From Spartobacteria bacterium UBA6821 (lineage in GTDB: Bacteria; Verrucomicrobiota; Verrucomicrobiia; Chthoniobacterales; UBA6821): 10,064 nucleotides of DNA. The position numbers were made by a program, and so were the translations under genes. The stretch lies in NCBI GenBank assembly GCA_002452515.1, contig DKEN01000123.1, positions 20,971 to 31,034 of the forward strand, in the 5' to 3' direction. Position 1 is the stretch's first letter; every line of letters begins with the position of its first letter. Positions 1 through 7,236 of this stretch are shown here, in pieces. The notes under the pieces are model-generated. The model saw nothing but the letters and a program-made list of their open reading frames with translations, ran no database searches and was not told the DNA's origin.

Positions 1-500
1 AGATTCTCGGCCATGCGTTGCGCAGCAATGGGGTAATTCATGTTCTGATTGGTCACAAGGTCGGAATTCACAATGTCGGATTCCGTGAAAAACGGCGTCA
101 CTCCCCTCGCCTTGCCCTGCTGCAAGACGGCACCTGTCACGCGGTCAATAACCCGATAGCGAACAATGAGGGTCAACTCAAATTCCGATGTCTGGAGTAC
201 ATTGTTTGCAAAGACACGCATTGGCTGACGATCTACTTTCTCAATGGTTCCCTCGACGATGGCATCGGCGCGATCCGCGGATTCGATCCTGTAAGTACCA
301 TCCTGTTGGAACTGTTTCACCACGGCATCAGCAGTCTGAACCTCGACTCGCGGCAGAAGCGTCTCATTTTTGAACGAGCTCACCGCGATCGTACTGATAC
401 GCCGCATCGGCGTTGGTTTGATTTCGCCGAGATGATAACCGCAACCACTCACCAACAACAAAAGCGAAGAAAGGAGGATGGGAGAAAAGAACTTCGTCAT
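1..500 (-). CDS. lptE: LPS-assembly lipoprotein LptE (3' end cut by window edge)
   Basis: Reading the minus strand from the ATG at 500 gives 166 codons without a stop up to the window edge. The product begins with a lipoprotein signal: a Met-Thr-Lys n-region, a Leu/Ser-rich core and the lipobox LVSGC with the acceptor Cys at residue 20. The next residues (CGYHLGE) are the usual LptE start. Later come the LptE-like stretches SSFKNETLLPRVE and TLIVRYRVID. In the known family, LptE is an outer-membrane lipoprotein that plugs and assembles the LptD beta-barrel, which places LPS in the outer leaflet. Family proteins are about 165 to 200 residues, so only a short C-terminal part is missing. The ATG overlaps the TGA of the upstream bamD-like gene (ATGA, 497-500), so translation is probably coupled. 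There is no Shine-Dalgarno in front of the ATG, which fits re-initiation. Confidence 0.85.
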   Translation of the reverse strand, partial: MTKFFSPILLSSLLLLVSGCGYHLGEIKPTPMRRISTIAVSSFKNETLLPRVEVQTADAVVKQFQQDGTYRIESADRADAIVEGTIEKVDRQPMRVFANNVLQTSEFELTLIVRYRVIDRVTGAVLQQGKARGVTPFFTESDIVNSDLVTNQNMNYPIAAQRMAEN

Positions 501-1801
501 TGAGTAACAGGGGTCGTCTTCTGGGGCTGAAGCTGTGGTGGAGGTTCCTGCAAAGGAATTGGCTTTGTGTCCCGCATATCGCCCTTCATCTCAGGGCGGG
601 GGGCGGGTGGTGTGTCACCAACGATATCCGTGCGGGAAGGACCATCATAATTCGAAAGAGCCGAGCTCTCCACCTGCGCCTGTAAGCGGCGGCGCTCGGC
701 CAGTCGCTCTCCACTCTCGGGACGTTCCTGCCCAACGCGAAGAGCATCCTCCCCATAAAGAGCCTTGAGTTCATCCAGACGCGTCTTAGCTGCCGTGGCA
801 TCCTCGCTCTGGGGAAAACGGCGGATGACATCATTGTAGTAAATCGCGGCAGCCTTGAAATCCTTGGAAAAATCATAAAAACGACCGACTCGAAGCGTAT
901 CTCCGGATTCCTTGGAAATCATGTTTTTCATGTTCTCTCCAGCCTGCTGGGTTTTCTCGCTGTTGGGATATTGGATAAGGAAATCCTGGTAGTTGTTCTG
1001 GGACTCTTTGAGTGCCGAAAGATCCTGTGATTTGCCGGTCATGCCGAGTTGCTGATAAACATAGGCGATCTGATATTGGGCATCATCGCAGGCAGAACTG
1101 TTGGGATACTTGTCGAGCAGCCTCTGATAAGCCGCGACAGCATCCTGAGCCTTTCCTTGTTTCTCCATTGAAAGCCCAAGGTTAAACTGGGTGATCGCGG
1201 CATGCTTGCTGTACGGTGAAACCTTGAGAATCGAGGTGTACATCTGTTCGGCCTTCTCCATGGAAGGGAATGTGGGAATACCCATCACCCTTACCCTGGC
1301 CCCTTTCAGGAATGCATTGGCGATATTGATCTGCTCGGCCACCGACTCCTCAAACTTGGGTGTCTGCGGATATTTTTGAAGGAGATACTGATATGCCTTG
1401 AAGGCCCCATCCAGGTCACCTTTTTTCTGTAACGACTGTGCCAGGGAAAACTGGGCCTTGGGCGCCGCGGAACTCTTGGGAGCATTATGAACAATATTTT
1501 TATAGGCGGTGATTGCCTTCTCCAGATCCCCTGATTCCTTCGAGGCATCAGCAGCAGCGAGCTGATCATCTGGCGACCCGAAGGGGGAAAGATCCATGGT
1601 TGGGGGCTGCGTTTTTACTAACCCCTCGGATTGGGCCAAGACATTCCTAGAAAGGATACTCAGGCAAAATACGACTGAAAGAAATCCCAGCAAGGCACAC
1701 GTATATCGTGATCGGAAACAGATGCTTCTTCGGCTTGTCATCAGAAGCAGAGAGGCTAGGGACGAAGCCCTGCCAGCGTCAAGAATACGCTCAAGAAACA
1801 T
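497..1801 (-). CDS. Secreted TPR protein, BamD/YfiO-like outer-membrane assembly factor
   Basis: A 434-residue protein made mainly of tetratricopeptide-type helix pairs. Repeats lie at about residues 81-110 (GDLEKAITAYKNIVHNAP), 113-147 (GDLDGAFKAYQYLLQKYP), 199-236 (GKAQDAVAAYQRLLDKYP), 240-285 and 300-333 (DFKAAAIYYNDVIRRFP). This spacing, with xxYPxS endings, is typical of BamD (YfiO), which scaffolds the BAM complex that folds beta-barrels into the outer membrane. The N-terminus is a signal peptide, but there is no lipobox; the likely cut is signal peptidase I type after NVLA (residue 56). BamD is normally a lipoprotein, so the family call is probable and the exact role is open (CpoB/YbgF-like periplasmic TPR is an alternative). 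Residues 396-434 form a Pro/Gln-rich tail that E. coli BamD lacks. The true start may be the ATG at 1741 (Met21), which gives a more standard signal peptide. The stop overlaps the lptE start. Confidence 0.75.
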   Translation of the reverse strand: MFLERILDAGRASSLASLLLMTSRRSICFRSRYTCALLGFLSVVFCLSILSRNVLAQSEGLVKTQPPTMDLSPFGSPDDQLAAADASKESGDLEKAITAYKNIVHNAPKSSAAPKAQFSLAQSLQKKGDLDGAFKAYQYLLQKYPQTPKFEESVAEQINIANAFLKGARVRVMGIPTFPSMEKAEQMYTSILKVSPYSKHAAITQFNLGLSMEKQGKAQDAVAAYQRLLDKYPNSSACDDAQYQIAYVYQQLGMTGKSQDLSALKESQNNYQDFLIQYPNSEKTQQAGENMKNMISKESGDTLRVGRFYDFSKDFKAAAIYYNDVIRRFPQSEDATAAKTRLDELKALYGEDALRVGQERPESGERLAERRRLQAQVESSALSNYDGPSRTDIVGDTPPAPRPEMKGDMRDTKPIPLQEPPPQLQPQKTTPVTQ

Positions 1802-1868
1802 ATCATTCTCAAAAAAAAACTCCCATTCAACGCCGCCAAAACTGGTTTCGAAAAAATAGCCTTATGGT

Positions 1869-1895
1869 TGTCATCAGTGTCATTACCAACTGACA
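1869..1895. repeat. TGACA repeat cluster upstream of the bamD-like gene
   Basis: On the plus strand TGTCA occurs at 1869-1873 and 1878-1882 (period 9), and its reverse complement TGACA at 1891-1895. Read on the minus strand this is TGTCA-N8-TGACA-N4-TGACA. The cluster lies 68 to 94 bases upstream of the first possible bamD start, where an operator could sit. Five-base half-sites are short and could arise by chance. No regulator is identified. Confidence 0.25.
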
Positions 1896-1927
1896 TTGAA
1901 CATCGTATCCTAAGTGGGATTCAGGAT

Positions 1928-2070
1928 CTACTTTGCTCTAAAAAACATGGGAGCATCGGCAGCATAAAGGCCCACGTGCATCGCAGCACTCAGGAACAGC
2001 AGCACTGCCGTCTGTAAAATGAAAAAGATCCCTTCGGGGCTACTTGAGAAGAAGTCGTCATGGGGGGCAT
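1928..2070 (-). pseudogene. Small single-TM protein, apparently frameshifted
   Basis: The minus strand has an AGAGG ribosome-binding-like site 10 bases before the ATG at 2070. That frame gives MPPMTTSSQVAPKGS and then soon stops (26 residues). The minus-one frame continues from about position 2026 as a clear membrane segment (FFILQTAVLLFLSAAMHVGL), followed by YAADAPMFFRAK and TAG at 1930-1928. This second frame has been open since the TAG at 2095 (54 codons) but has no ATG, GTG or TTG in a sensible place. One added base in the T5 run (A5 on plus, 2022-2026) joins the two frames into a 47-residue protein with a soluble N-terminus, one TM helix and a short basic C-terminus. I do not recognise the family. 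It may be a mutated gene, a homopolymer sequencing error, or a slippage product. Confidence 0.4.
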
Positions 2071-2133
2071 GAAAACTGAACCTCTTTTGATGCTATTTCA
2101 AGACCCAAGCAAGAAGATGAGATCACTCGCCTA

Positions 2134-2153
2134 GGCTCTCATAAAAAAGAGCC
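2134..2153 (-). terminator. Weak hairpin after the HdeD-family gene
   Basis: GGCTCT (2134-2139) and AGAGCC (2148-2153) can form a 6-bp stem with an 8-base A/T-rich loop, 14 bases downstream of the HdeD stop codon. The T-rich part lies in the loop on the minus strand and no U-tract follows the stem. This is therefore at best a weak or non-classical terminator for the efflux operon. Confidence 0.2.
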
Positions 2154-2167
2154 GTTGCGCAGGAAAG

Positions 2168-2728
2168 TTACTGAGGTTTGGAGCCTGAAAGACCCAATCC
2201 GAGCCACCCAACCCCGGCGAAGATCAGTTCAATACCGAGAAAGAGTCCCAACATATAGAGACCTGTAGCAGGCCATCCGGAGATAATAAGTCCTCCCAAA
2301 ACAATCGAAATGGCTGCACTAAAGAGAATCCATCCAGCCCCTCCGTGTTGGCGGAGTTTGAAGGCAAGAAAGGCACGAAAAATCCCCCCGATGAGGATGG
2401 CCCAGCCAAGAAAGAGGGTAAACGCAATCGCCGCCTTGAAGGGATGAGCGATGAAGACATATCCCGCAACTCCATAGGCAATCGAAACAAGGATAAACCA
2501 AAGATGATTCTGCCATCCATTGATGGTGAATACCTTGATGAGCTGAAAGGCACACCCAAACATCAGGATGACGCCAATAAAAGTCGCAAGAAAGGCAGTC
2601 GAAACCAGTTGGTCAGCCAAGGCAAAAAAACCAAGAAGGATCATGGCGAAGCCACCGGCAACAGCCCATCCACGGGAAATCGGCGGAATAGGGATCTGAG
2701 GAAAGGGAGAAGGCGATGGCGTTTCCAT
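2168..2728 (-). CDS. HdeD-family (DUF308) six-TM membrane protein
   Basis: From the ATG at 2728 this is a 186-residue, very hydrophobic protein with about six membrane helices at roughly residues 21-40, 43-66, 76-94, 99-121, 132-150 and 155-180. The HdeD-like pattern of repeated helix pairs ending in a small turn is visible (GWILFSAAISIVLGG, then GWPATGLYMLG; earlier IAYGVAGYVFIAHPFKAA). In E. coli, HdeD is an inner-membrane protein linked to acid resistance; its biochemistry is unknown. The frame stays open upstream to 2848, but that longer form would overlap the end of the RND pump gene and add a basic, non-membrane stretch. Met at 2728 gives the normal family length of about 190 residues. 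It begins 40 bases after the pump gene, so it is probably the last gene of the efflux operon. No Shine-Dalgarno is seen. Confidence 0.8.
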   Translation of the reverse strand: METPSPSPFPQIPIPPISRGWAVAGGFAMILLGFFALADQLVSTAFLATFIGVILMFGCAFQLIKVFTINGWQNHLWFILVSIAYGVAGYVFIAHPFKAAIAFTLFLGWAILIGGIFRAFLAFKLRQHGGAGWILFSAAISIVLGGLIISGWPATGLYMLGLFLGIELIFAGVGWLGLGLSGSKPQ

Positions 2729-2768
2729 AAGTTGCAATGCTAGGTGTTCGATCAGGCTGATGACAAGG

Positions 2769-5700
2769 TCAGCCTTCCTTTTTATTTTCCTCACCCACCT
2801 TCTGTTTCTCAAACCAGGAGAAACAGACAGGGATGACGAAGATCGCAATCAAGGTGGAAGCAAGCATTCCTCCAACCACCGTGGAACCAAGTACCCGGCG
2901 TGAAACTGCTCCGGAACCTGTTGCCAGCGCTAAGGGAACGCATCCTAAAATAAAGGCAAAGGCAGTCATGAGAATCGGCCGCAGACGCAGCTTGGCTGCA
3001 TCCAAAGCCGCCTGAAAAACAGGTTCTCCCCTCTCCACCTCCTCCTTGGCAAACTCGACGATCAGGATGGCATTCTTGGCAGCCAGACCGATCAGCATGA
3101 TCAGACCAATCTGGGCGTAGACATCATTGTCCATGTGCCTCGCCCAGAGAGCCGTGACCGCTCCAAAAACTGCAATGGGCGTGCTCAGCAGGACACTGAA
3201 AGGCAATGACCAACTCTCGTATTGGGCGGCGAGAATCAGGAACACGAAGAGCAGCGAAAGGGCGAAAATGGCAACCGGAGAAATCCCCTGCGCGGCCTGC
3301 TTCTCCTCAAACGACATACCGAAGTAATCAAATCCCATTCCCGACGGCATTGTCTCCTTGAACGTCTCTTCTAGCGCCTTCATGACCTGTCCGGTACTGA
3401 CTCCCGGAGCCCCGTTGATATTGATCTGGGCACAATTGAACATGTTAAAGCGCATGGTGAACTCCGGTCCCTGCATCGGCTTCACCTGGAGAAGACTCGA
3501 CAGTGGAACAGCATCCCCCTTGAGATTCCGGACATAGAAAAGGGAGGCATTTTTGGGATCGGTACGACTGAATCCTTCCGCCTGAATGTAGGCATAGTAT
3601 TGAAGATTGAAGCGGTTGAAATAGTTTACCGGGAGTCCTCCCAGAAATGACTGCAGGGTTCTATAGGCTTCTCCTAGATCGACCCCCAGCATCATGCAGA
3701 GAGCCGGATCAATCGTCATGGATACCTGCGGCACGGAGGGTAGGAAGGTCGAGGTCACGCCGCCGATCTCAGGTCGTTTCTTGATGGCTTGCATGAACAC
3801 GCCGAAATTTTTCTGGAGGAAGGTCGGATCGATACCAAGCCGATCCTCCAAGATAAAGGTGGTGCCTCCCGAGGTTCCAATTCCTGGGATGGCGGGCGGA
3901 GGAAAGGCGAAATTAATGGCACCCGGCACAGGGGCAATTTTCTTGTTGATGGTCTGAAGGAGCGCAAAGGCATCCAGTCCGGGAGCGGTCCGCTCATCCC
4001 ACGGTTTCAACGTGATGAAGTAAAAGGCGCTGTAGGTCGTCTGAACACCACTCAGGAGATTGAATCCCACGATCGTCGTCACATGATCAACCCCGGGAAC
4101 CTTTTGCACAATGTCGGCAACCTGTTTGGAAATCTGATCCGTACGCTGTTGCGATGAGGCGTTAGGCAGCTGGGAAAAGGCGTAGAGATAGCCGTTGTCC
4201 TCTTCGGGGACAAAGGAAGGGGGCAGCTTTGAGCCAAAGAATCCCGAGAGCAGAACCATCCCGAGCAGTAAAAGTGCACCGATGATGCTCTTGCGAAGGA
4301 GAAAACCGCAGGTCTTTAAGTAGCCATTCCGCCCCCAATCAAATGTTCGGTTAAAGGCCTTGTAAAAAGCCCCAAGGGGCCCCTTGGTCTCGGTGCGCGG
4401 ACGAAGTAACATCGCGCCGAGAGCCGGACTCAGGCTCATTGCGTTGAAGGTCGAAATGATGACCGAGATCGAAATGGTGAGCGCGAATTGCTGATAGAGC
4501 CCACCTGTAATGCCGGGAAGGAAGACCGTCGGGATAAAGACCGAGGAGAGAATCAATGCCGTTGCAATCAACGGACCCGTCACCTGCTCCATTGCCTTGA
4601 TCGCAGCCTCCCTGGGGGGAAGCCCCTCCTCGATGTGATGTTCGATTGCCTCCACCACCACGATGGCGTCATCGACCACCAGACCGATCGCCAGCACAAG
4701 ACCGAAGAGGGAGAGCGTGTTGAGGGAGAATCCAAAGAGCGGAAAGAGGGCAAAGGTTCCGATGAGGGAGACTGGAACAGCCAGTGCTGGGATCAGTGTG
4801 GCCCGCCAGTTTTGGAGAAAGAGAAAGACGACGATGAGCACCAGGATCAACGCCTCCACCAGTGTCTTCTGGATATCGTGCATGCTCGCCACCACCGCCT
4901 GCGTAGTATCAAGGGCGATTGTGTTTTTCATCCCGGCAGGGAAGCTTGGAGCATACTGCGCGATCAGATTTCTGGCCATATCAGCAACCTTCAGCGCATT
5001 GCTTCCAGGGAGTTGATAGACCGCGATGATGGCGGCAGGATGACCGTTGAAGCGACCGGCGATATTGTACGTCTGAGCACCCAACTCGACGCGGGCAACA
5101 TCCTTGACCCTGACCACCGAGCCGTTCTTATCGGCCCGAATGATGATGTTGGCAAATTCATCCGCCGTGACCAGACGACCTGGGGCGCGCACGGTAAAGG
5201 TCATCTGCTGGCCAGGCGGCACGGGCTCGGCACCGGTCTGACCTGCAGGATTTACGGTATTCTGTTGATTAACCGCGTTGTAAACATCCTCCGTGGTCAC
5301 ATTGAAATTGGCCAGTTTGGCCGGATCGAGCCAGAGACGCATCGCATACTGACCAGCACCGAAGATGGTGACGCTGGCGATACCGGTAAGACGCGTCAGG
5401 GGATTGACGATGTTCACATAGGCGTAGTTCGCCAGAAAGACCGCATCGTAGCGGTCATCGTCCGTGTAGAGAGCAAAACAGATCAAGGGTGAAGGCGAAG
5501 TCTTCACGACATTGATTCCCTGCTTCGTCACCTGGGACGGAAGCTGGGACTGCGCCTGACTCTGGCGCATCTGGGTCAGAATTTGATCGGTGACCGGAAC
5601 CGTATTGTTGGCAAAAATGACATTGAGCTGCGACTGCCCGGAACTGGAATTCAGGGAGTACATATACTGCATGTTGTCCACGCCGTTGATCTGCTGCTCC

Positions 5701-5894
5701 AGCGGAGTGGCCACAGCCTGCTGTACCGTCATGGCATCGGCACCGGGATAGGAAGCCTGCACCTGAATTTGCGGCGGGACGATATCCGGAAACTGCGAAA
5801 CCGGCAGTCCCACCAGACAGACCAATCCGATGATCACCGTGATGATCGCGATGACCATGGCCACAATGGGCCGGTTGATAAAAAACTTTGGCAT
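2769..5894 (-). CDS. RND multidrug efflux pump, inner-membrane transporter (HAE1 family, MexF/OqxB-like)
   Basis: A 1041-residue protein of the usual length for the AcrB/MexF family. It starts like these pumps (MPKFFINRPI) and shows the two-fold layout of TM1, a large periplasmic loop, TM2-6, then TM7, a second loop and TM8-12. The proton-relay residues are present: Asp408 and Asp409 in TM4 (GLVVDDAIVVVE) and Lys940 in TM10 (GLAAKNAILIVEF). The motifs YPGAD, LFLQNWRATLIP, and FNAMSLSPALGAMLLRP after TM6 fit family 8.A/2.A.6.2 pumps. The RYD...NYAYVNI stretch and the last motif resemble MexF/OqxB more than AcrB, judged from memory of these families. The protein takes drugs or other amphiphiles from the inner-membrane outer leaflet or periplasm, in exchange for protons. 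It begins 27 bases after the adaptor gene. The substrate cannot be read from the sequence. Confidence 0.95.
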   Translation of the reverse strand: MPKFFINRPIVAMVIAIITVIIGLVCLVGLPVSQFPDIVPPQIQVQASYPGADAMTVQQAVATPLEQQINGVDNMQYMYSLNSSSGQSQLNVIFANNTVPVTDQILTQMRQSQAQSQLPSQVTKQGINVVKTSPSPLICFALYTDDDRYDAVFLANYAYVNIVNPLTRLTGIASVTIFGAGQYAMRLWLDPAKLANFNVTTEDVYNAVNQQNTVNPAGQTGAEPVPPGQQMTFTVRAPGRLVTADEFANIIIRADKNGSVVRVKDVARVELGAQTYNIAGRFNGHPAAIIAVYQLPGSNALKVADMARNLIAQYAPSFPAGMKNTIALDTTQAVVASMHDIQKTLVEALILVLIVVFLFLQNWRATLIPALAVPVSLIGTFALFPLFGFSLNTLSLFGLVLAIGLVVDDAIVVVEAIEHHIEEGLPPREAAIKAMEQVTGPLIATALILSSVFIPTVFLPGITGGLYQQFALTISISVIISTFNAMSLSPALGAMLLRPRTETKGPLGAFYKAFNRTFDWGRNGYLKTCGFLLRKSIIGALLLLGMVLLSGFFGSKLPPSFVPEEDNGYLYAFSQLPNASSQQRTDQISKQVADIVQKVPGVDHVTTIVGFNLLSGVQTTYSAFYFITLKPWDERTAPGLDAFALLQTINKKIAPVPGAINFAFPPPAIPGIGTSGGTTFILEDRLGIDPTFLQKNFGVFMQAIKKRPEIGGVTSTFLPSVPQVSMTIDPALCMMLGVDLGEAYRTLQSFLGGLPVNYFNRFNLQYYAYIQAEGFSRTDPKNASLFYVRNLKGDAVPLSSLLQVKPMQGPEFTMRFNMFNCAQININGAPGVSTGQVMKALEETFKETMPSGMGFDYFGMSFEEKQAAQGISPVAIFALSLLFVFLILAAQYESWSLPFSVLLSTPIAVFGAVTALWARHMDNDVYAQIGLIMLIGLAAKNAILIVEFAKEEVERGEPVFQAALDAAKLRLRPILMTAFAFILGCVPLALATGSGAVSRRVLGSTVVGGMLASTLIAIFVIPVCFSWFEKQKVGEENKKEG

Positions 5895-5921
5895 GGCTCG
5901 ATGGTACCCGGTTTTAGGCTG

Positions 5922-7145
5922 TTATTTAGCCGGGGAAGGCATGGAGGCGGGTGCTTTGCTTTCCATTGGAGCGGTGCCGCCTGTCGAAGCCGGAGCAGTC
6001 TCAGGAAGAGGCATCACCGTACAGCCGTCGGTCACCTTCTGAATCCCCTGAACCACAATTTTGTCACCGGCATTCACCCCGGAGAGAACAACCGCATCTT
6101 CACGGGTCGTCTCTCCGATGATCACATTCTTGATCGACACCTTGTTATCGGGGCCGACCACAGCCAATTGGTTGAGATTCTGAATGGTGATCACGGAGGC
6201 AATCGGAACGATGAGAGCATTTTGTTGAACTCCCAAGGTGGCATTCACCCGGGCAAACAGGCCGGGACGCAGAAGCATTCCTGGGTTTGGGAAAAGTCCC
6301 TCAACCGTGATTGAGCCGGTCTGCGTGCTGATCTGGTTATTGGCAGCACGAAACACTCCTTTCTGAGGATAAACCGTACCGTCGGAAAGGAGCATCTGCA
6401 TTCCCTCGGCGGTATCCTCTTTTCGTTGTTCAGCAGCGTTGGAGGGATCCTTCAGACTGCCACTGATGAAACTCAGGTAATCGTCCTGACCAACTTGAAA
6501 GACCACTTTGATGGGATCAATGGCCACGACTGTCGTGAGTGGCTGGGTTGACTGAGGACTGACATAGGTACCAACTTCATAGTTTGCCAACCCTGTCAAA
6601 CCATCGATCGGCGAAACAACTTTGGTGAAATCAAGGTTTACCTGAGCCGACTGTACGGCTGCCTGTTTAGCCGCAACAATACCTACGGCAGACTGATACA
6701 CCTGTTGCTTGTTCTGGAATTCCTGAACACTGATCACTTTCCCGGCAAGAAGGTTCTGGGCACGGACAAAATCCTGCTCCGTTCTGGTTGCATCAGCCTG
6801 GGCTGAGCTGAGATCCGCCTTGGCCTGATCAAGCGTTGCCTGGAAAGGAGCTGGGTCGATCTGGAACAAGGCTTGACCCTGTTTCACAACCGTACCCTCC
6901 GTGTAATACCGCTGGATGATATTGCCTGCTACATTCGGCTTTACCAGCGAAGTCACTGTTCCTTGCAGATTGCCGATCCACTCCTTGTGATTGGGCATAT
7001 CTTTCTGAGCCACCACCCCCAGCGTCACTGGGACTGGAGGTCGGACGGTCGGTTCTGCTGGTTTCTTCTGACAAGCCGGGAAAAACAACACGGCGGCGAG
7101 CAGAAGATTTGGAGTCGCAACAAGAGAGAAGGGCTTCAGATTCAC
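5922..7145 (-). CDS. RND efflux periplasmic adaptor (membrane fusion protein, MexE/OqxA/AcrA-like)
   Basis: A 407-residue membrane fusion protein. It has an N-terminal hydrophobic signal ending in FFPAC, with Cys25 as a likely lipid anchor; the lipobox is imperfect (Phe at -3, Pro at -2). Then come the first lipoyl half (about 62-97, with GTVVKQGQALFQIDPAPF), a coiled-coil hairpin (about 98-171), the second lipoyl half (172-200, TKVVSPIDGLTG), a beta-barrel (about 201-300) and the membrane-proximal domain (301-380). The C-terminus is a Pro/Ala/Ser tail. It bridges the RND pump to an outer-membrane channel of the TolC/OprM type. The start is GTG; an in-frame TAA lies four codons upstream, so the gene cannot begin earlier. 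It follows the permease gene by 90 bases that hold a long hairpin. Confidence 0.93.
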   Translation of the reverse strand: MNLKPFSLVATPNLLLAAVLFFPACQKKPAEPTVRPPVPVTLGVVAQKDMPNHKEWIGNLQGTVTSLVKPNVAGNIIQRYYTEGTVVKQGQALFQIDPAPFQATLDQAKADLSSAQADATRTEQDFVRAQNLLAGKVISVQEFQNKQQVYQSAVGIVAAKQAAVQSAQVNLDFTKVVSPIDGLTGLANYEVGTYVSPQSTQPLTTVVAIDPIKVVFQVGQDDYLSFISGSLKDPSNAAEQRKEDTAEGMQMLLSDGTVYPQKGVFRAANNQISTQTGSITVEGLFPNPGMLLRPGLFARVNATLGVQQNALIVPIASVITIQNLNQLAVVGPDNKVSIKNVIIGETTREDAVVLSGVNAGDKIVVQGIQKVTDGCTVMPLPETAPASTGGTAPMESKAPASMPSPAK

Positions 7146-7184
7146 AATCGCAGTTAGTTATCAGACTCGTCCCCCGATGGCTAG

Positions 7185-7236
7185 GGAAACGCTGATTTAA
7201 TCGCAACGGCCCCAATGCGATGAGATCAGCGCTTCC
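7185..7236 (-). promoter_or_regulatory. Long intergenic hairpin before the efflux operon
   Basis: The two arms pair as 12 bp (7185-7196 with 7225-7236, one G-U wobble at 7189/7232), a 3x3 internal loop, then 6 bp (7200-7205 with 7216-7221) around a 10-base loop. The wobble is G-U in the minus-strand transcript but A-C in a plus-strand transcript, so the fold favours RNA made in the direction of the genes. It begins on the last base of the permease stop codon and ends 39 bases before the adaptor GTG. No U-tract follows, so it is not a classical intrinsic terminator. It could be a 3' processing or stability hairpin, an attenuator, or a REP-like palindrome. Confidence 0.55.

Larger units (their letters stand above)
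1802..2167. other. Intergenic stretch between the HdeD-family gene and the bamD-like gene
   Basis: This 366-base stretch has no intact gene with a normal start. From right to left it holds a weak 6-bp hairpin just after the HdeD stop (2134-2153), a remnant or frameshifted small membrane-protein gene (1928-2070), a group of TGACA repeats (1869-1895), and an A9 tract (1811-1819) close to the first possible bamD start. A promoter for the bamD-lptE pair would be expected here. The best minus-strand boxes I can draw (TTGGTA, 17-base spacer, CATAAG) match the sigma-70 consensus at only 4 of 6 positions each, so I do not call one. Confidence 0.6.

Noticed and set aside
18..503. 161-codon plus-strand open frame at the left edge
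   Set aside because: It is antisense to lptE, whose minus-strand product has a clear lipobox and LptE features.
2030..2039. CCC-TTCG-GGG mini-hairpin
   Set aside because: A 3-bp stem is too short to count, even with a UUCG loop, and it lies inside the broken small gene.
4488..5492. 334-codon open frame on the plus strand inside the RND pump gene
   Set aside because: It is antisense to a gene with clear RND motifs. Its translation is full of Arg, Asp, Gly and His with no domain, as expected for a mirror frame.
5583..6314. 243-codon plus-strand open frame across the pump/adaptor junction
   Set aside because: It is antisense to two well-supported genes and its product is an Arg/His/Gly-rich sequence without recognisable family marks.
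7146..7184. TGATAAC as a possible -10 box before the adaptor gene
   Set aside because: There is no acceptable -35 box at 16 to 18 bases, and it lies very close to the GTG start; chance similarity is likely.
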